Numbered from the stretch's first letter, positions 18,250 through 27,624 are shown. The stretch: DNA of 64,000 nucleotides from Streptococcus parasanguinis (GCA_018365265.1 JAGZKI010000001.1:1-64000), one strand, 5' to 3'. Translations and numbers: made by a program. The notes: generated by a model not told the origin, from the sequence alone.

Positions 18250-19003
18250 GGAAATTAAAAAGCAATTAGCAAACATCCAGCAGTTAGATGACCCTTTATT
18301 GGCTGAATTGGAACAGGATAGCCGATCTGGTGTTGTCCAAGCGGTCGCAAAGCAAAAAAGAGAAATCCAAAAACGTTTAGATGAAGATGAGCGCTTGGAA
18401 GGAATGCTGGCCTATGAAAAAGAATGCTATGCGCGTGGGATTGAGCTTATTGCAGGAGTGGATGAAGTGGGACGTGGCCCATTAGCGGGTCCAGTTGTTG
18501 CAGCTGCCGTGATCTTGCCGAAAGCTTGTAAGATTCCAGGGCTCAACGATAGTAAAAAGATTCCAAAATCCAAACACAAGGAAATCTATGAGGCTGTGCT
18601 CCAAAACGCCATTGCGATCGGAATCGGCGTCAAGGACAATCACGTGATTGATCAGGTTAATATCTATGAAGCTACGAAGCTAGCCATGATGGAGGCCATT
18701 GGTCAGCTAGAGCCTCAACCCCAGCATCTTTTGATTGATGCCATGAGGTTGGATCTTCCTATTCCCCAAACTAGTATCATCAAAGGGGATGCTAACTCCT
18801 TATCCATTGCTGCAGCATCCATCGTAGCCAAGGTGACTCGGGATCAGATGATGGAAGAGTTTGATTGCGAATATCCGGGTTATGATTTTACGCAGAACGC
18901 TGGCTATGGGACGGCTAACCATCTGGCTGGCCTTCACAAGCTGGGAGTGACTCCTATCCATCGGCGTTCATTTGAACCCGTCAAATCAATGTGTGAGGAT
19001 TAG
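18236..19003 (+). CDS. rnhB: Ribonuclease HII
   Basis: This 255-residue enzyme cuts RNA in RNA:DNA hybrids and at misincorporated ribonucleotides. The catalytic acidic residues are visible in [14 protein letters not shown] near residue 78 and [11 protein letters not shown], with [14 protein letters not shown] between the last acidic positions. An N-terminal helical extension of about 70 residues is usual for Gram-positive RNase HII. It overlaps rbgA and is four bases from the kinase gene, so the three are likely one transcript. Confidence 0.95.
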   Translation: MATIKEIKKQLANIQQLDDPLLAELEQDSRSGVVQAVAKQKREIQKRLDEDERLEGMLAYEKECYARGIELIAGVDEVGRGPLAGPVVAAAVILPKACKIPGLNDSKKIPKSKHKEIYEAVLQNAIAIGIGVKDNHVIDQVNIYEATKLAMMEAIGQLEPQPQHLLIDAMRLDLPIPQTSIIKGDANSLSIAAASIVAKVTRDQMMEEFDCEYPGYDFTQNAGYGTANHLAGLHKLGVTPIHRRSFEPVKSMCED

Positions 19004-19006
19004 GTT

Positions 19007-19936
19007 ATGCTATTTACCATCGATATCGGAGGGACCTTTATAAAGTACGGTCTGATGGATGCAGACTATCAATTGATCCGTACAGACAAGATCCCAACAC
19101 CACCTACGATTGAGGAGTTTTGGCAAGGATTAGAAGAAATCGTTACACCCGTAAGGGAAGAAATCGAGGGAATCGCCATTTCATGCCCCGGTGAGATCCA
19201 AAAGAGCCTTGGCTTTGTCTTTCGAGGTGGTCTCATTCCATATTTACGAGGCATTCCTCTAGCAAGTAGACTCGAACAAACATTTCAAGTACCCGTCACT
19301 GTTCTCAATGATGGAGAAGCCGCTGGTCTAGCGGAAGCAAGGCTTGGTAATCTAAAAGATTGTCCATGTGGTGCGACCTTGGTCTTGGGGACAGGAGTCG
19401 GCCTCGCTCTTATTTCGAATGGTGACCTATTGAGAGGATGGCAACTGACAGAATACATTCGGTCTATTGATAAGGCAGAAAGAACACCAGAAAATCGCCG
19501 CTTTCATCGTGAACTCTTTTTGCAAGGCATTTCCAATCTTTTGGAAAACACCGGTTCAGCTGTTCAATTCGTTGAGAAGGCTAGTCACATCTTGAACTTA
19601 GAAAAGGCAGATGGTATAGCTGTTTTCAAAGCTCTTGATCAAGGAGGCCATGAGGAGCTGACATCCTTGTTTCAGGAATATTGTCATGATATTGCTATTC
19701 TGATTTTTAATCTTCAATCTTTGCTCTTGCTTGAGAAGGTGACGATTGGAGGGGGCATTAGTAGTCAACCACTATTGATCGATGAGATCAGTCAACAATA
19801 CCATGAGCTACTCTCTCAAAAAGGGCATAAACAATTTGAGGCCTTGCCCATCCAAGCTGCTCGCTTCCACAATGAAAGCAACTTGATTGGTGCCGCATCT
19901 TACTTTTATTCTTCGACATATCAAAAAAAGTTCTAG
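19007..19936 (+). CDS. ROK family sugar kinase-like protein
   Basis: This 309-residue protein has the ROK phosphate motif IDIGGTFIKYG at residues 4-14 and an adenosine-loop segment VLGTGVGLALI. The active-site Asp is likely in TVLNDGEAAGLAE. The usual zinc motif (CxCGxxGC near the middle) is not visible; only NLKDCPCGATL is seen before the adenosine motif. Many streptococcal ROK proteins phosphorylate hexoses or N-acetylmannosamine, but the substrate here cannot be read from the sequence. It lies directly after rnhB, with a terminator overlapping its stop. Confidence 0.82.
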   Translation: MLFTIDIGGTFIKYGLMDADYQLIRTDKIPTPPTIEEFWQGLEEIVTPVREEIEGIAISCPGEIQKSLGFVFRGGLIPYLRGIPLASRLEQTFQVPVTVLNDGEAAGLAEARLGNLKDCPCGATLVLGTGVGLALISNGDLLRGWQLTEYIRSIDKAERTPENRRFHRELFLQGISNLLENTGSAVQFVEKASHILNLEKADGIAVFKALDQGGHEELTSLFQEYCHDIAILIFNLQSLLLLEKVTIGGGISSQPLLIDEISQQYHELLSQKGHKQFEALPIQAARFHNESNLIGAASYFYSSTYQKKF

Positions 19937-19951
19937 AAATAGAGCTTTTTT
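19923..19951 (+). terminator. Terminator overlapping the ROK gene end
   Basis: AAAAAAGTTCTA pairs with TAGAGCTTTTTT around GAAA. The stop codon TAG is inside the left arm. Confidence 0.75.
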
Positions 19952-19960
19952 CTTTTCTTT

Positions 19961-19968
19961 TTCGAATA
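19961..19968 (+). promoter_or_regulatory. ComX (sigma-X) cin-box candidate of dprA
   Basis: TTCGAATA differs at one base from the streptococcal late-competence box TACGAATA. It follows a T-rich run and lies 22 bases upstream of the dprA start. dprA is a classic ComX target. Confidence 0.7.
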
Positions 19969-19990
19969 AATAAGTGAGAGGAAGTAGAAG

Positions 19991-20845
19991 GTGACTATGG
20001 AGAAATTTGAAATCTTTAAATTAAAAGAAGCCGGTTTATCAAATGAGCAAGTCTTGAGAGTCCTGGACTACTGTAGGAAAGAGCAAGTCTTACCAAGCTT
20101 AGAAGAGATAGCAAGGATCGCTCGCTGTCGCAGTATTATTCATTTTGTAGACAAATACCGGCAACTGGATGAAGAGCATTTACACAAGGAGTTTGAACGG
20201 TTCCCATCTCTATCCATTTTTGATCCTGAATACCCTGAGGAATTGCTACAGATCTACAACCCTCCTGTACTCCTTTTTTACCAGGGAGATTTGGAATTGT
20301 TAACCAGACCGAAGATTGCAGTTGTTGGAGCTCGAGAAACGACGCGAGAAGGGGTTCGTTCTGTAGAGAAGATTATTAAGGAACTTGGGAATGAGTTGGT
20401 TATCGTTAGTGGACTTGCTAAGGGAATTGATGCGACAGCTCATTATGCCAGTATACGAAATGGTGGCAAGACCATCGGAGTGATAGGAACGGGACTGGAT
20501 GTCTTTTATCCTAAAAGCAATCAAAGACTGCAGGCACATATGGGGGAAAACCATCTGATCTTGAGCGAGTATGGTCCAGGGCAGGCCCCACTTAAGTTTC
20601 ATTTTCCTGAGAGAAATCGCATCATTGCAGGTCTCTGTCAGGCAGTGATTGTGGCAGAGGCGCGACTCCGTTCAGGGAGTTTGATTACTTGTGAGCGTGC
20701 TATGGAAGAAGGACGAGACGTTTTTGCTATTCCTGGAAATATTTTAGATGGAAAATCTGCAGGCTGCCATCACCTGATTCAAGAAGGCGCAAAGCTTGTC
20801 ACCTCAGGCCAGGACATTCTTGATGAATTGAAATACGAATTGTGA
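19991..20845 (+). CDS. dprA: DNA processing protein DprA
   Basis: This 284-residue protein loads RecA onto incoming single-stranded DNA during transformation and shuts off competence. The Rossmann-like core is recognisable in VVGARETTREG, IVSGLAKGIDATAH, GTGLDVFYPK and FPERNRIIAGLC. A helical N-terminus precedes it, as in the pneumococcal protein. The GTG start at 19991 gives the same N-terminal length I recall for pneumococcal DprA; ATG at 19997 is the alternative. A likely cin-box lies just upstream. Confidence 0.95.
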   Translation: MTMEKFEIFKLKEAGLSNEQVLRVLDYCRKEQVLPSLEEIARIARCRSIIHFVDKYRQLDEEHLHKEFERFPSLSIFDPEYPEELLQIYNPPVLLFYQGDLELLTRPKIAVVGARETTREGVRSVEKIIKELGNELVIVSGLAKGIDATAHYASIRNGGKTIGVIGTGLDVFYPKSNQRLQAHMGENHLILSEYGPGQAPLKFHFPERNRIIAGLCQAVIVAEARLRSGSLITCERAMEEGRDVFAIPGNILDGKSAGCHHLIQEGAKLVTSGQDILDELKYEL

Positions 20846-20869
20846 TTTTCCTATAGGAGAAGTTCCTAG

Positions 20870-20898
20870 TTGACATCTTTCTTAAAATGTATTAAACT
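20870..20898 (+). promoter_or_regulatory. Promoter of topA
   Basis: A perfect TTGACA is separated by 17 bases from TAAACT; the GTG start is 34 bases downstream. Confidence 0.6.
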
Positions 20899-20931
20899 CA
20901 ATGAGATTTATACAATACAGAGGGATAAAAC

Positions 20932-23013
20932 GTGGTAACAAAAAAGAAAAGCAGTACAACCAAGAAAAATTTGGTGATTGTGGAGTCTCCTGCTAAGGCC
21001 AAAACAATCGAGAAATACCTTGGTCGTAACTACAAAGTCATGGCTAGTGTTGGCCATATTCGGGACCTGAAAAAATCAACCATGTCGATCGATTTCGACA
21101 ATAACTATGAACCGGAGTATATCAATATTCGCGGAAAAGGTCCCTTGATCAATGATTTGAAAAAAGAAGCTAAAAAAGCCAAACAAGTCTTTCTCGCAAG
21201 TGACCCGGACCGAGAAGGAGAAGCTATTTCTTGGCATTTAGCGCATATTTTGAACTTGGATGCCAAGGAAAAGAACCGCGTGGTCTTTAACGAAATCACC
21301 AAGGATGCAGTCAAAAATGCCTTTAAAGAACCGCGCCAAATCGATATGGACTTGGTCGATGCCCAACAAGCCCGTCGGGTCTTGGACCGGATTGTAGGGT
21401 ATTCCATCTCGCCTATTCTTTGGAAAAAGGTCAAAAAAGGACTTTCTGCAGGACGCGTGCAATCAGTTGCCCTCAAATTAATCATTGATCGTGAAAATGA
21501 AATTAATGATTTTAAGCCGGAAGAATACTGGACCATTGATGGTGTCTTCAAAAAAGGGACCAAGCAATTCCAAGCCAGCTTCTATGGGATTGATGGCAAG
21601 AAGATGAAGCTCAACACTAATGAAGAGGTGAAAGCAGTTCTTGAGCGCTTAGATGGCAAAGATTTTACCGTTGAAAAGGTGGAAAAGAAAGAACGTCGTC
21701 GGAATGCGCCACTTCCTTATACCACTTCTTCTATGCAGATGGATGCTGCCAATAAGATCAACTTCCGTACACGCAAGACCATGATGGTCGCCCAGCAATT
21801 GTACGAAGGAATCAATATTGGCTCGGGTGTTCAAGGTTTGATTACCTATATGCGTACCGATTCTACACGGATCAGTCCAGTTGCGCAAAATGAGTCAGCT
21901 AACTTTATCGTGGATCGCTTTGGTGAGAAATATTCCAAGCATGGAAGCCGTGTGAAGAATGCTTCTGGAGCCCAAGATGCCCACGAAGCGATTCGTCCAT
22001 CCAGCGTCTTCAATACTCCTGAGAGCATTGCTAAATACTTGGACAAAGACCAATTAAAACTCTACACCTTGATTTGGAACCGCTTTGTGGCTAGTCAAAT
22101 GACAGCTGCTGTCTTTGATACCATGAATGTCCGTTTGGGGCAAAATGGGGTTCAGTATACAGCAAATGGGAGCCAGGTGAAGTTTGATGGTTATTTGGCT
22201 ATTTATAACGACTCAGATAAGAACAAGATGTTGCCGGATATGGTAGAAGGTGACATTGTCAAGCAAGTCAATAGCAAGCCTGAGCAACACTTTACTCAAC
22301 CACCAGCTCGTTATTCTGAAGCAACCTTGATTAAGACCTTAGAAGAAAATGGGGTTGGTCGTCCTTCAACCTATGCTCCGACGATTGAGACCATTCAAAA
22401 ACGCTATTATGTAAAGCTGGTAGCAAAACGCTTTGAACCAACAGAGTTAGGGGAGATCGTCAATAAACTGATCGTTGAATTCTTCCCAGATATTGTCAAT
22501 GTAACCTTCACAGCAGAGATGGAAGGGAAACTCGATGATGTCGAACTTGGAAAAGAAGAGTGGCAAAAAGTCATCGATGCCTTCTACAAACCATTCTCTA
22601 AAGAAGTCGCAAAGGCTGAAGAAGAGATGGAAAAAATCCAAATCAAAGACGAACCAGCTGGTTTTGATTGTGAAGTTTGTGGTAGCCCGATGGTGATTAA
22701 ATTAGGACGTTTTGGGAAGTTCTATGCTTGTAGCAATTTCCCAGATTGTCGTCATACCCAGGCCATTGTCAAAGAAATCGGCGTGGAGTGTCCTGACTGT
22801 CATCAGGGACAAATCATCGAGCGTAAAACCAAGCGCAACCGTATCTTCTATGGATGCAATCGCTATCCAGAGTGTGAATTTACCTCTTGGGATAAGCCGA
22901 TCGGTCGGGATTGTCCAAAATGTGGCCACTACTTAGTTGAGAAAAAAGTTCGTGGTGGCGGCAAACAAGTCGTATGTAGCAATGGCGACTACGAAGAAGA
23001 AAAAGTGAAATAA
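20932..23013 (+). CDS. topA: DNA topoisomerase I
   Basis: This 693-residue type IA topoisomerase relaxes negative supercoils. The Toprim domain is marked by [17 protein letters not shown] and [14 protein letters not shown]. The catalytic tyrosine is near residue 306 in [13 protein letters not shown]. Three C-terminal cysteine clusters follow: CEVCG...CSNFPDC, CPDCH...CNRYPEC, CPKCG...VVCSN. The start is GTG behind AGAGGGATAAAAC. Neighbours dprA and trmFO match the usual streptococcal order. Confidence 0.97.
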   Translation: MVTKKKSSTTKKNLVIVESPAKAKTIEKYLGRNYKVMASVGHIRDLKKSTMSIDFDNNYEPEYINIRGKGPLINDLKKEAKKAKQVFLASDPDREGEAISWHLAHILNLDAKEKNRVVFNEITKDAVKNAFKEPRQIDMDLVDAQQARRVLDRIVGYSISPILWKKVKKGLSAGRVQSVALKLIIDRENEINDFKPEEYWTIDGVFKKGTKQFQASFYGIDGKKMKLNTNEEVKAVLERLDGKDFTVEKVEKKERRRNAPLPYTTSSMQMDAANKINFRTRKTMMVAQQLYEGINIGSGVQGLITYMRTDSTRISPVAQNESANFIVDRFGEKYSKHGSRVKNASGAQDAHEAIRPSSVFNTPESIAKYLDKDQLKLYTLIWNRFVASQMTAAVFDTMNVRLGQNGVQYTANGSQVKFDGYLAIYNDSDKNKMLPDMVEGDIVKQVNSKPEQHFTQPPARYSEATLIKTLEENGVGRPSTYAPTIETIQKRYYVKLVAKRFEPTELGEIVNKLIVEFFPDIVNVTFTAEMEGKLDDVELGKEEWQKVIDAFYKPFSKEVAKAEEEMEKIQIKDEPAGFDCEVCGSPMVIKLGRFGKFYACSNFPDCRHTQAIVKEIGVECPDCHQGQIIERKTKRNRIFYGCNRYPECEFTSWDKPIGRDCPKCGHYLVEKKVRGGGKQVVCSNGDYEEEKVK

Positions 23014-23028
23014 GCTTTCAAATAATTC

Positions 23029-23078
23029 AATGTCTATTATAACGGCAATTTTTATAAATGTCTGTTATAATAGACATT
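23029..23078. promoter_or_regulatory. 15-base inverted repeat between topA and its terminator
   Basis: AATGTCTATTATAAC at 23029-23043 is perfectly inverted at 23064-23078. The central part of the right arm forms a second, smaller palindrome (ATGTCT..AGACAT), so the ATGTCT-TTATAA unit occurs three times. The right copy contains TATAAT. It could be an operator-promoter or an mRNA 3' structure. Confidence 0.7.
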
Positions 23079-23083
23079 CGTTG

Positions 23084-23113
23084 GACAGGAAGGAAAAGCC
23101 TTCCTGTCTTTTT
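23084..23113 (+). terminator. Terminator after topA
   Basis: GACAGGAAGG pairs perfectly with CCTTCCTGTC around AAAAG and is followed by TTTTT. Confidence 0.92.
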
Positions 23114-23124
23114 ATTTGGCTTTT

Positions 23125-23133
23125 TGGTATAAT
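23125..23133 (+). promoter_or_regulatory. Extended -10 promoter of trmFO
   Basis: TGG precedes TATAAT at 23128-23133. The resulting leader is about 75 bases long and contains the hairpin at 23163. Confidence 0.6.
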
Positions 23134-23162
23134 GGAGCAAGTAGAAAATTAGAAAGATTTGT

Positions 23163-23199
23163 GGGTGTCAAAACAGTCCATCAGGGTGTTTTGATACCC
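23163..23199 (+). promoter_or_regulatory. Leader hairpin beside the trmFO ribosome site
   Basis: GGGTGTCAAAACA and TGTTTTGATACCC form a 13-base-pair stem with one G-T pair and an 11-base loop. The stem ends two bases before the ribosome site AAAGAGG. Confidence 0.7.
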
Positions 23200-23216
23200 A
23201 AAGAGGTATTAGTGTC

Positions 23217-24551
23217 ATGTCTCAATCTTATATCAATGTCATCGGTGCGGGCCTTGCAGGCTCAGAAGCAGCTTACCAGATTGCCCAACAGGGAATTCCG
23301 GTCAAGCTTTATGAAATGCGTGGAGTCAAATCCACTCCGCAACATAAAACAGACAACTTTGCTGAGTTAGTGTGTTCCAACTCTCTTCGTGGGGATTCTC
23401 TCACCAATGCTGTCGGGCTCCTCAAAGAAGAAATGCGCCGTCTGGGTTCTGTCATCCTTGAAGCAGCGGAAGCGACTCGTGTACCAGCCGGTGGAGCACT
23501 TGCTGTGGACCGAGAAGGTTTTGCTAGCCGGGTGACGGAGAAGGTGTCCCAACACCCTCTCATTGAAGTCATTCGTGATGAAATTACGGAATTGCCGACA
23601 GATGCCATCACAGTTGTCGCAACGGGGCCTCTAACCAGCGATGCCTTGGCAGAAAAGATCCATGCTCTCAATGGTGGCGATGGTTTCTATTTCTATGATG
23701 CAGCAGCTCCGATTATCGATGTCAATACCGTTGATATGAACAAGGTCTATCTCAAGTCACGCTATGACAAGGGAGAAGCAGCTTATCTCAACTGCCCAAT
23801 GACCAAACAAGAATTTATGGATTTCCACGAGGCCTTGGTCAATGCAGAAGAAGCCCCGCTCAACTCTTTTGAAAAAGAAAAGTATTTCGAAGGTTGTATG
23901 CCAATTGAAGTCATGGCCAAACGAGGCATCAAAACCATGCTCTATGGTCCTATGAAGCCAGTTGGACTCGAGTATCCAGATGATTACAAAGGGCCACGTG
24001 ATGGGGAGTTTAAGACACCCTACGCAGTCGTTCAGTTGCGCCAAGACAATGCGGCTGCCAGCCTCTACAATATCGTCGGCTTCCAAACTCACCTTAAATG
24101 GGGCGAACAAAAACGGGTCTTCCAAATGATTCCAGGTTTGGAACATGCGGAGTTTGTGAGATACGGCGTCATGCACCGCAATTCCTACATGGATTCTCCA
24201 AATCTGCTGGAACAAACCTACCGCTCGAAGAAACAACCAAATCTCTTCTTTGCAGGTCAAATGACAGGTGTAGAAGGCTATGTTGAGTCAGCGGCCTCAG
24301 GTTTGGTAGCTGGAATCAATGCCGCTCGCCTTTTCAAAGGAGAAGAAGCAGCGATTTTCCCTGAAACGACAGCTATCGGAAGCCTGGCTCACTATATCAC
24401 CCATGCCGATAGCAAGCATTTCCAACCCATGAATGTCAACTTCGGGATTATCAAGGAGCTAGAAGGACCACGCATTCGGGATAAGAAGGAACGTTATGAG
24501 AAAATTGCCGAACGTTCTTTACAAGATTTGGCTCAGTTTATGGAAAAATAA
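23217..24551 (+). CDS. trmFO: tRNA m5U54 methyltransferase, folate/FAD-dependent
   Basis: This 444-residue flavoprotein (formerly Gid) makes ribothymidine at tRNA position 54 using methylenetetrahydrofolate. The FAD dinucleotide fold opens with [16 protein letters not shown]. Cysteines expected in catalysis are seen in [11 protein letters not shown] and [34 protein letters not shown] is also diagnostic. The ATG follows AAAGAGG with 10-base spacing, next to the leader hairpin. The gene stands alone between two terminators. Confidence 0.96.
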   Translation: MSQSYINVIGAGLAGSEAAYQIAQQGIPVKLYEMRGVKSTPQHKTDNFAELVCSNSLRGDSLTNAVGLLKEEMRRLGSVILEAAEATRVPAGGALAVDREGFASRVTEKVSQHPLIEVIRDEITELPTDAITVVATGPLTSDALAEKIHALNGGDGFYFYDAAAPIIDVNTVDMNKVYLKSRYDKGEAAYLNCPMTKQEFMDFHEALVNAEEAPLNSFEKEKYFEGCMPIEVMAKRGIKTMLYGPMKPVGLEYPDDYKGPRDGEFKTPYAVVQLRQDNAAASLYNIVGFQTHLKWGEQKRVFQMIPGLEHAEFVRYGVMHRNSYMDSPNLLEQTYRSKKQPNLFFAGQMTGVEGYVESAASGLVAGINAARLFKGEEAAIFPETTAIGSLAHYITHADSKHFQPMNVNFGIIKELEGPRIRDKKERYEKIAERSLQDLAQFMEK

Positions 24552-24561
24552 CCCAAGAAAG

Positions 24562-24593
24562 AAAAAAGTTTGGAGAAAATCCAGACTTTTTCT
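24562..24593 (+). terminator. Terminator after trmFO
   Basis: AAAAAGTTTGGA pairs with TCCAGACTTTTT around a short loop, followed by T and C residues. Confidence 0.85.
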
Positions 24594-24601
24594 TCTAAAA
24601 A

Positions 24602-24610
24602 TGGTATAAT
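24602..24610 (+). promoter_or_regulatory. Extended -10 promoter of the esterase/ATP-grasp operon
   Basis: TGG precedes TATAAT at 24605-24610, about 35 bases before the first ATG. Confidence 0.6.
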
Positions 24611-24644
24611 GAATAAAATTTAGAATATAGAGAGTTTTCTGACA

Positions 24645-25472
24645 ATGAACAAATCCTATTTTTATTTAGATATGAAGACACACGAGTTGAAAGTGCCTTA
24701 TACCGGAAAACTCCGTCGTGTGCGAGTCTTATTACCTAAGAATTATGAAACGGATACAGATAGACGTTACCCTGTGGTTTATTTCCACGATGGACAAAAC
24801 GTTTTGTACAGCAAGGAAGCTTATGCGGGTCACTCCTGGAAAGTCATTCCAGCCATTAAGCGGAATCCCGATATTAGCCGCATGATTGTAGTTGCGATCG
24901 ATAATGATGGTTTCCAACGCATGAACGAATACTCTGCCTGGAAGTACAAGGAATCTAATATTCCTGGCATGCAATTTGGTGGCAAGGGAGTTGAGTACGG
25001 CGAATTTGTTATGGAGGTGGTGAAACCTTTCATTGACCAAGAATATCGGACTCTTGCTGATCGAGAACATACGGCCATGATTGGTTCTTCCTTGGGGGGA
25101 AATATTACCCAATTTCTGGGCTTAGAGTACCAAGATCAAATCGGATGTTTAGGGGTCTTTTCATCTGCTAACTGGCTTCACCAAGATGCCTTCAATCATT
25201 ATATCGAACGCAAAAAATTGTATGCAGACCAACGGATTTACATCTATGTAGGAACTGAAGAGGCGGATGATACGGATAAAACTTTGATGGCAGGAAACAT
25301 CAAGCAAGCCTATATCGATTCATCTCTTCGTTATTATCACGACGTCATTCAACAAGGGGTGGCTTTGGAAAATATTGCCATTCGGATTCAATCTGGGGCT
25401 ATTCACCACGAAGAAGCATGGGCCGAACATTTACCAGAATGCCTTCGCTTTTTGGCAGAAAAATGGGATTAA
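24645..25472 (+). CDS. Esterase-like alpha/beta hydrolase
   Basis: This 275-residue protein fits the esterase-D/Fes-like family (putative esterase). The nucleophile is in GSSLGG near residue 147. YPVVYFHDGQNV is the typical early strand and oxyanion region, and the likely catalytic His is in HHEEAWAEHLP. No signal peptide is present, so the enzyme is cytosolic. It is first of three genes that also encode a second esterase and an ATP-grasp enzyme; the natural ester substrate is unknown. Confidence 0.82.
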   Translation: MNKSYFYLDMKTHELKVPYTGKLRRVRVLLPKNYETDTDRRYPVVYFHDGQNVLYSKEAYAGHSWKVIPAIKRNPDISRMIVVAIDNDGFQRMNEYSAWKYKESNIPGMQFGGKGVEYGEFVMEVVKPFIDQEYRTLADREHTAMIGSSLGGNITQFLGLEYQDQIGCLGVFSSANWLHQDAFNHYIERKKLYADQRIYIYVGTEEADDTDKTLMAGNIKQAYIDSSLRYYHDVIQQGVALENIAIRIQSGAIHHEEAWAEHLPECLRFLAEKWD

Positions 25473-25511
25473 TAGACTGTAAATTGAAGAAATAAAGGAA
25501 AGAGGGAACTT

Positions 25512-26252
25512 ATGAATATTGAACATTTAAGCCACTGGAGTGGCCAACTCAACCGTGAAATGTATCTGAACCGCTATGGACATGCAGGGATTCCTGTTGT
25601 GGTCTTTGCCTCCTCAGGTGGCAGCCATAACGAGTACTATGACTTTGGTATGATTGATGCTTGTGCTCAATTTATCGAAGAAGGACGGGTTCAATTCTTT
25701 ACCCTTTCGAGTGTGGATAGTGATAGCTGGCTTTGTAATTGGAAGAATCCTCACGATCGAGCAGAAATGCACCGAGCTTATGAACGCTATGTGATTGAAG
25801 AAGCCATTCCTTTTATCAAACACAAAACAGGCTGGTTTGATCCGATGATGACAACTGGTTGCTCTATGGGAGCCTACCACGCGCTCAACTTCTTCTTGCA
25901 ACATCCAGATGTCTTTAACAAAGTGATTGCCTTGAGTGGTGTCTATGACGCTCGTTTCTTTGTTGGTGACTTTGGAGGCGATGAAGCAATTTACCAAAAC
26001 TCGCCATCTGATTATATTTGGAACCAAAACGATGGCTGGTTTATCGATCGTTACCGTCAGGCTGAAATCGTTGTTTGTACTGGTTTAGGGGCTTGGGAAC
26101 AAGATGGACTTCCATCTTTCTACAAACTGAAAGAAGCCTTTGATCACAAAAATATTCCTGCATGGTTCGCTGAATGGGGACATGATGTCGCCCACGATTG
26201 GGAATGGTGGCGCAAACAAATGCCATATTTCCTAGGCCAAATGTATCTATAA
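25512..26252 (+). CDS. Second esterase-like alpha/beta hydrolase
   Basis: This 246-residue cytosolic protein has its nucleophile in GCSMGAYHA near residue 116. VVVFASSGGSHNEYYDFGM forms the oxyanion region and AEWGHDVAHDWEWWRKQMP holds the likely catalytic His. It belongs to the same broad family as its neighbour but is not a close duplicate. AAAGAGGG precedes the ATG, and the intervals to both neighbours are short (39 and 21 bases), supporting one operon. Confidence 0.82.
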   Translation: MNIEHLSHWSGQLNREMYLNRYGHAGIPVVVFASSGGSHNEYYDFGMIDACAQFIEEGRVQFFTLSSVDSDSWLCNWKNPHDRAEMHRAYERYVIEEAIPFIKHKTGWFDPMMTTGCSMGAYHALNFFLQHPDVFNKVIALSGVYDARFFVGDFGGDEAIYQNSPSDYIWNQNDGWFIDRYRQAEIVVCTGLGAWEQDGLPSFYKLKEAFDHKNIPAWFAEWGHDVAHDWEWWRKQMPYFLGQMYL

Positions 26253-26273
26253 GTAAAAAGGGAGGAGACCTCA

Positions 26274-27440
26274 ATGAATTATATCGTTATTTCACCATAT
26301 TACCCACAAAACTTCCAACAATTTACAATCGAACTAGCTAATAAAGGGATTACTGTCTTGGGAATTGGTCAAGAGCCATATGAACAGTTAGACGAACCTT
26401 TGCGCAACAGTTTAACAGAGTATTTCCGAGTTGAAAATTTGGAAAATCTGGACGAAGTGAAGCGTGCAGTAGCCTTTCTCTTTTACAAGCATGGACCAAT
26501 CGATCGCATTGAGTCTCATAATGAATACTGGTTGGAATTGGATGCGGCGCTTCGGGAGCAATTCAATGTCTTCGGGGCTAAGCCAAAAGATCTGAAGAAA
26601 ACCAAGTTCAAATCTGAAATGAAGAAACTCTTCAAGAAGGCTGGAGTCCCAGTCGTACCTGGTGCAGTGGTCAAAGCTGAAAAAGACATCGACAAGGCTG
26701 TGAAGAAGATTGGGTTGCCATTGATTGCCAAACCTGACAATGGAGTAGGAGCAGCAGCGACCTTTAAACTTGAAACACCAGAAGATGTGGACCATTTCAA
26801 GGCAGAATGGGACGGTCATACCGAGTACTTCTTTGAGAAATTTGTCACTTCTAGCGAGATTTGTACCTTTGATGGTTTAGTGGATCGTGATGGTAACATT
26901 GTCTTCTCAACGACTTTTGACTATGCTTATACGCCACTCGATTTGATGCTCTACAAGATGGATAACTCTTATTATGTCCTCAAAGAGATGGATCCAAAAT
27001 TGCGTCAATACGGGGAAGCCATTGTCAAAGCCTTTGGTATGAAAGAACGTTTCTTCCATATTGAGTTCTTCCGCGATGGGGATGACTATATTGCGATCGA
27101 GTACAATAATCGCCCTGCGGGTGGCTTTACCATCGACGTCTACAACTATGCTCACTCGATTGATTTGTACCGTGGTTATGCTGCTATTGTAGCAGGGGAA
27201 CCCTTCCCAGCTTCTGAGTTTGAGCCCCTTTATTGCTTGGCGACCTCTCGTCGTGCCAATGCAGCCTATGCTCTGTCAGAGGAAGAAGTTTTGGCTAAAT
27301 ACCATGATCAATTCCGAGTGAAGAAAGATATGCCTGCTGCCTTTGCAGAGCTTCAAGGGGACTACCTTTACATGTTAACAACGCCAAGTCGTGAGGAATT
27401 AGAACAAATGATTCATGACTTTGGTCAACGCCAATCATAA
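26274..27440 (+). CDS. ATP-grasp domain protein
   Basis: This 388-residue protein has the ATP-grasp fold of carboxylate-amine ligases. A Rossmann-like N-domain is followed by PKDLKKTKFKSEMKKLF, VPVVPGAVV, GLPLIAKPDNGVGAAAT (the nucleotide-binding loop) and IAIEYNNRPAGGFTID (metal-binding Glu and Asn). Such enzymes join an acyl phosphate to an amine. With two esterases upstream, a small-molecule ligation/hydrolysis pathway is plausible but unproven. Its last codons are followed by a strong terminator. Confidence 0.85.
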   Translation: MNYIVISPYYPQNFQQFTIELANKGITVLGIGQEPYEQLDEPLRNSLTEYFRVENLENLDEVKRAVAFLFYKHGPIDRIESHNEYWLELDAALREQFNVFGAKPKDLKKTKFKSEMKKLFKKAGVPVVPGAVVKAEKDIDKAVKKIGLPLIAKPDNGVGAAATFKLETPEDVDHFKAEWDGHTEYFFEKFVTSSEICTFDGLVDRDGNIVFSTTFDYAYTPLDLMLYKMDNSYYVLKEMDPKLRQYGEAIVKAFGMKERFFHIEFFRDGDDYIAIEYNNRPAGGFTIDVYNYAHSIDLYRGYAAIVAGEPFPASEFEPLYCLATSRRANAAYALSEEEVLAKYHDQFRVKKDMPAAFAELQGDYLYMLTTPSREELEQMIHDFGQRQS

Positions 27441-27447
27441 GATAACG

Positions 27448-27477
27448 ACCGGTAGGATAGGATCCTATCGGTTTTTT
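27448..27477 (+). terminator. Terminator of the esterase/ATP-grasp operon
   Basis: ACCGGTAGGAT pairs with ATCCTATCGGT and is followed by seven T residues. Confidence 0.88.
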
Positions 27478-27506
27478 TATATTTTAATGTAATCTCATGA
27501 AAGAAA

Positions 27507-27579
27507 AGTTTGTGAAATAGTTTATTTGAAGTTGAAAATGCTTATAAAACCTCCGTCCAAGGTACATAGTTTGTGAAAT
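27507..27579 (+). promoter_or_regulatory. Direct repeat upstream of acoA, Rex-like half sites
   Basis: AGTTTGTGAAAT occurs at 27507-27518 and again at 27568-27579. TTGTGAA is the left half of the Rex redox-sensor operator, but neither copy has a good right half. Regulation by NADH status would suit a 2-oxoacid dehydrogenase; this is inference. Confidence 0.4.
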
Positions 27580-27595
27580 CATATGAGCATTATTT

Positions 27596-27624
27596 TTGAC
27601 AGTGCTTTCATTTTTGGCTAAAAT
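27596..27624 (+). promoter_or_regulatory. Promoter of acoABCL with overlapping cre-like site
   Basis: A perfect TTGACA is separated by 17 bases from TAAAAT. TGACAGTGCTTTCA at 27597-27610 matches the CcpA cre consensus at 9 of 11 fixed positions and covers the -35, a placement that would allow catabolite repression. Confidence 0.65.

Noticed and set aside
23116..23370. 84-codon frame upstream of and inside trmFO
   Set aside because: It starts upstream of the -10, crosses the leader hairpin and overlaps trmFO in another frame.
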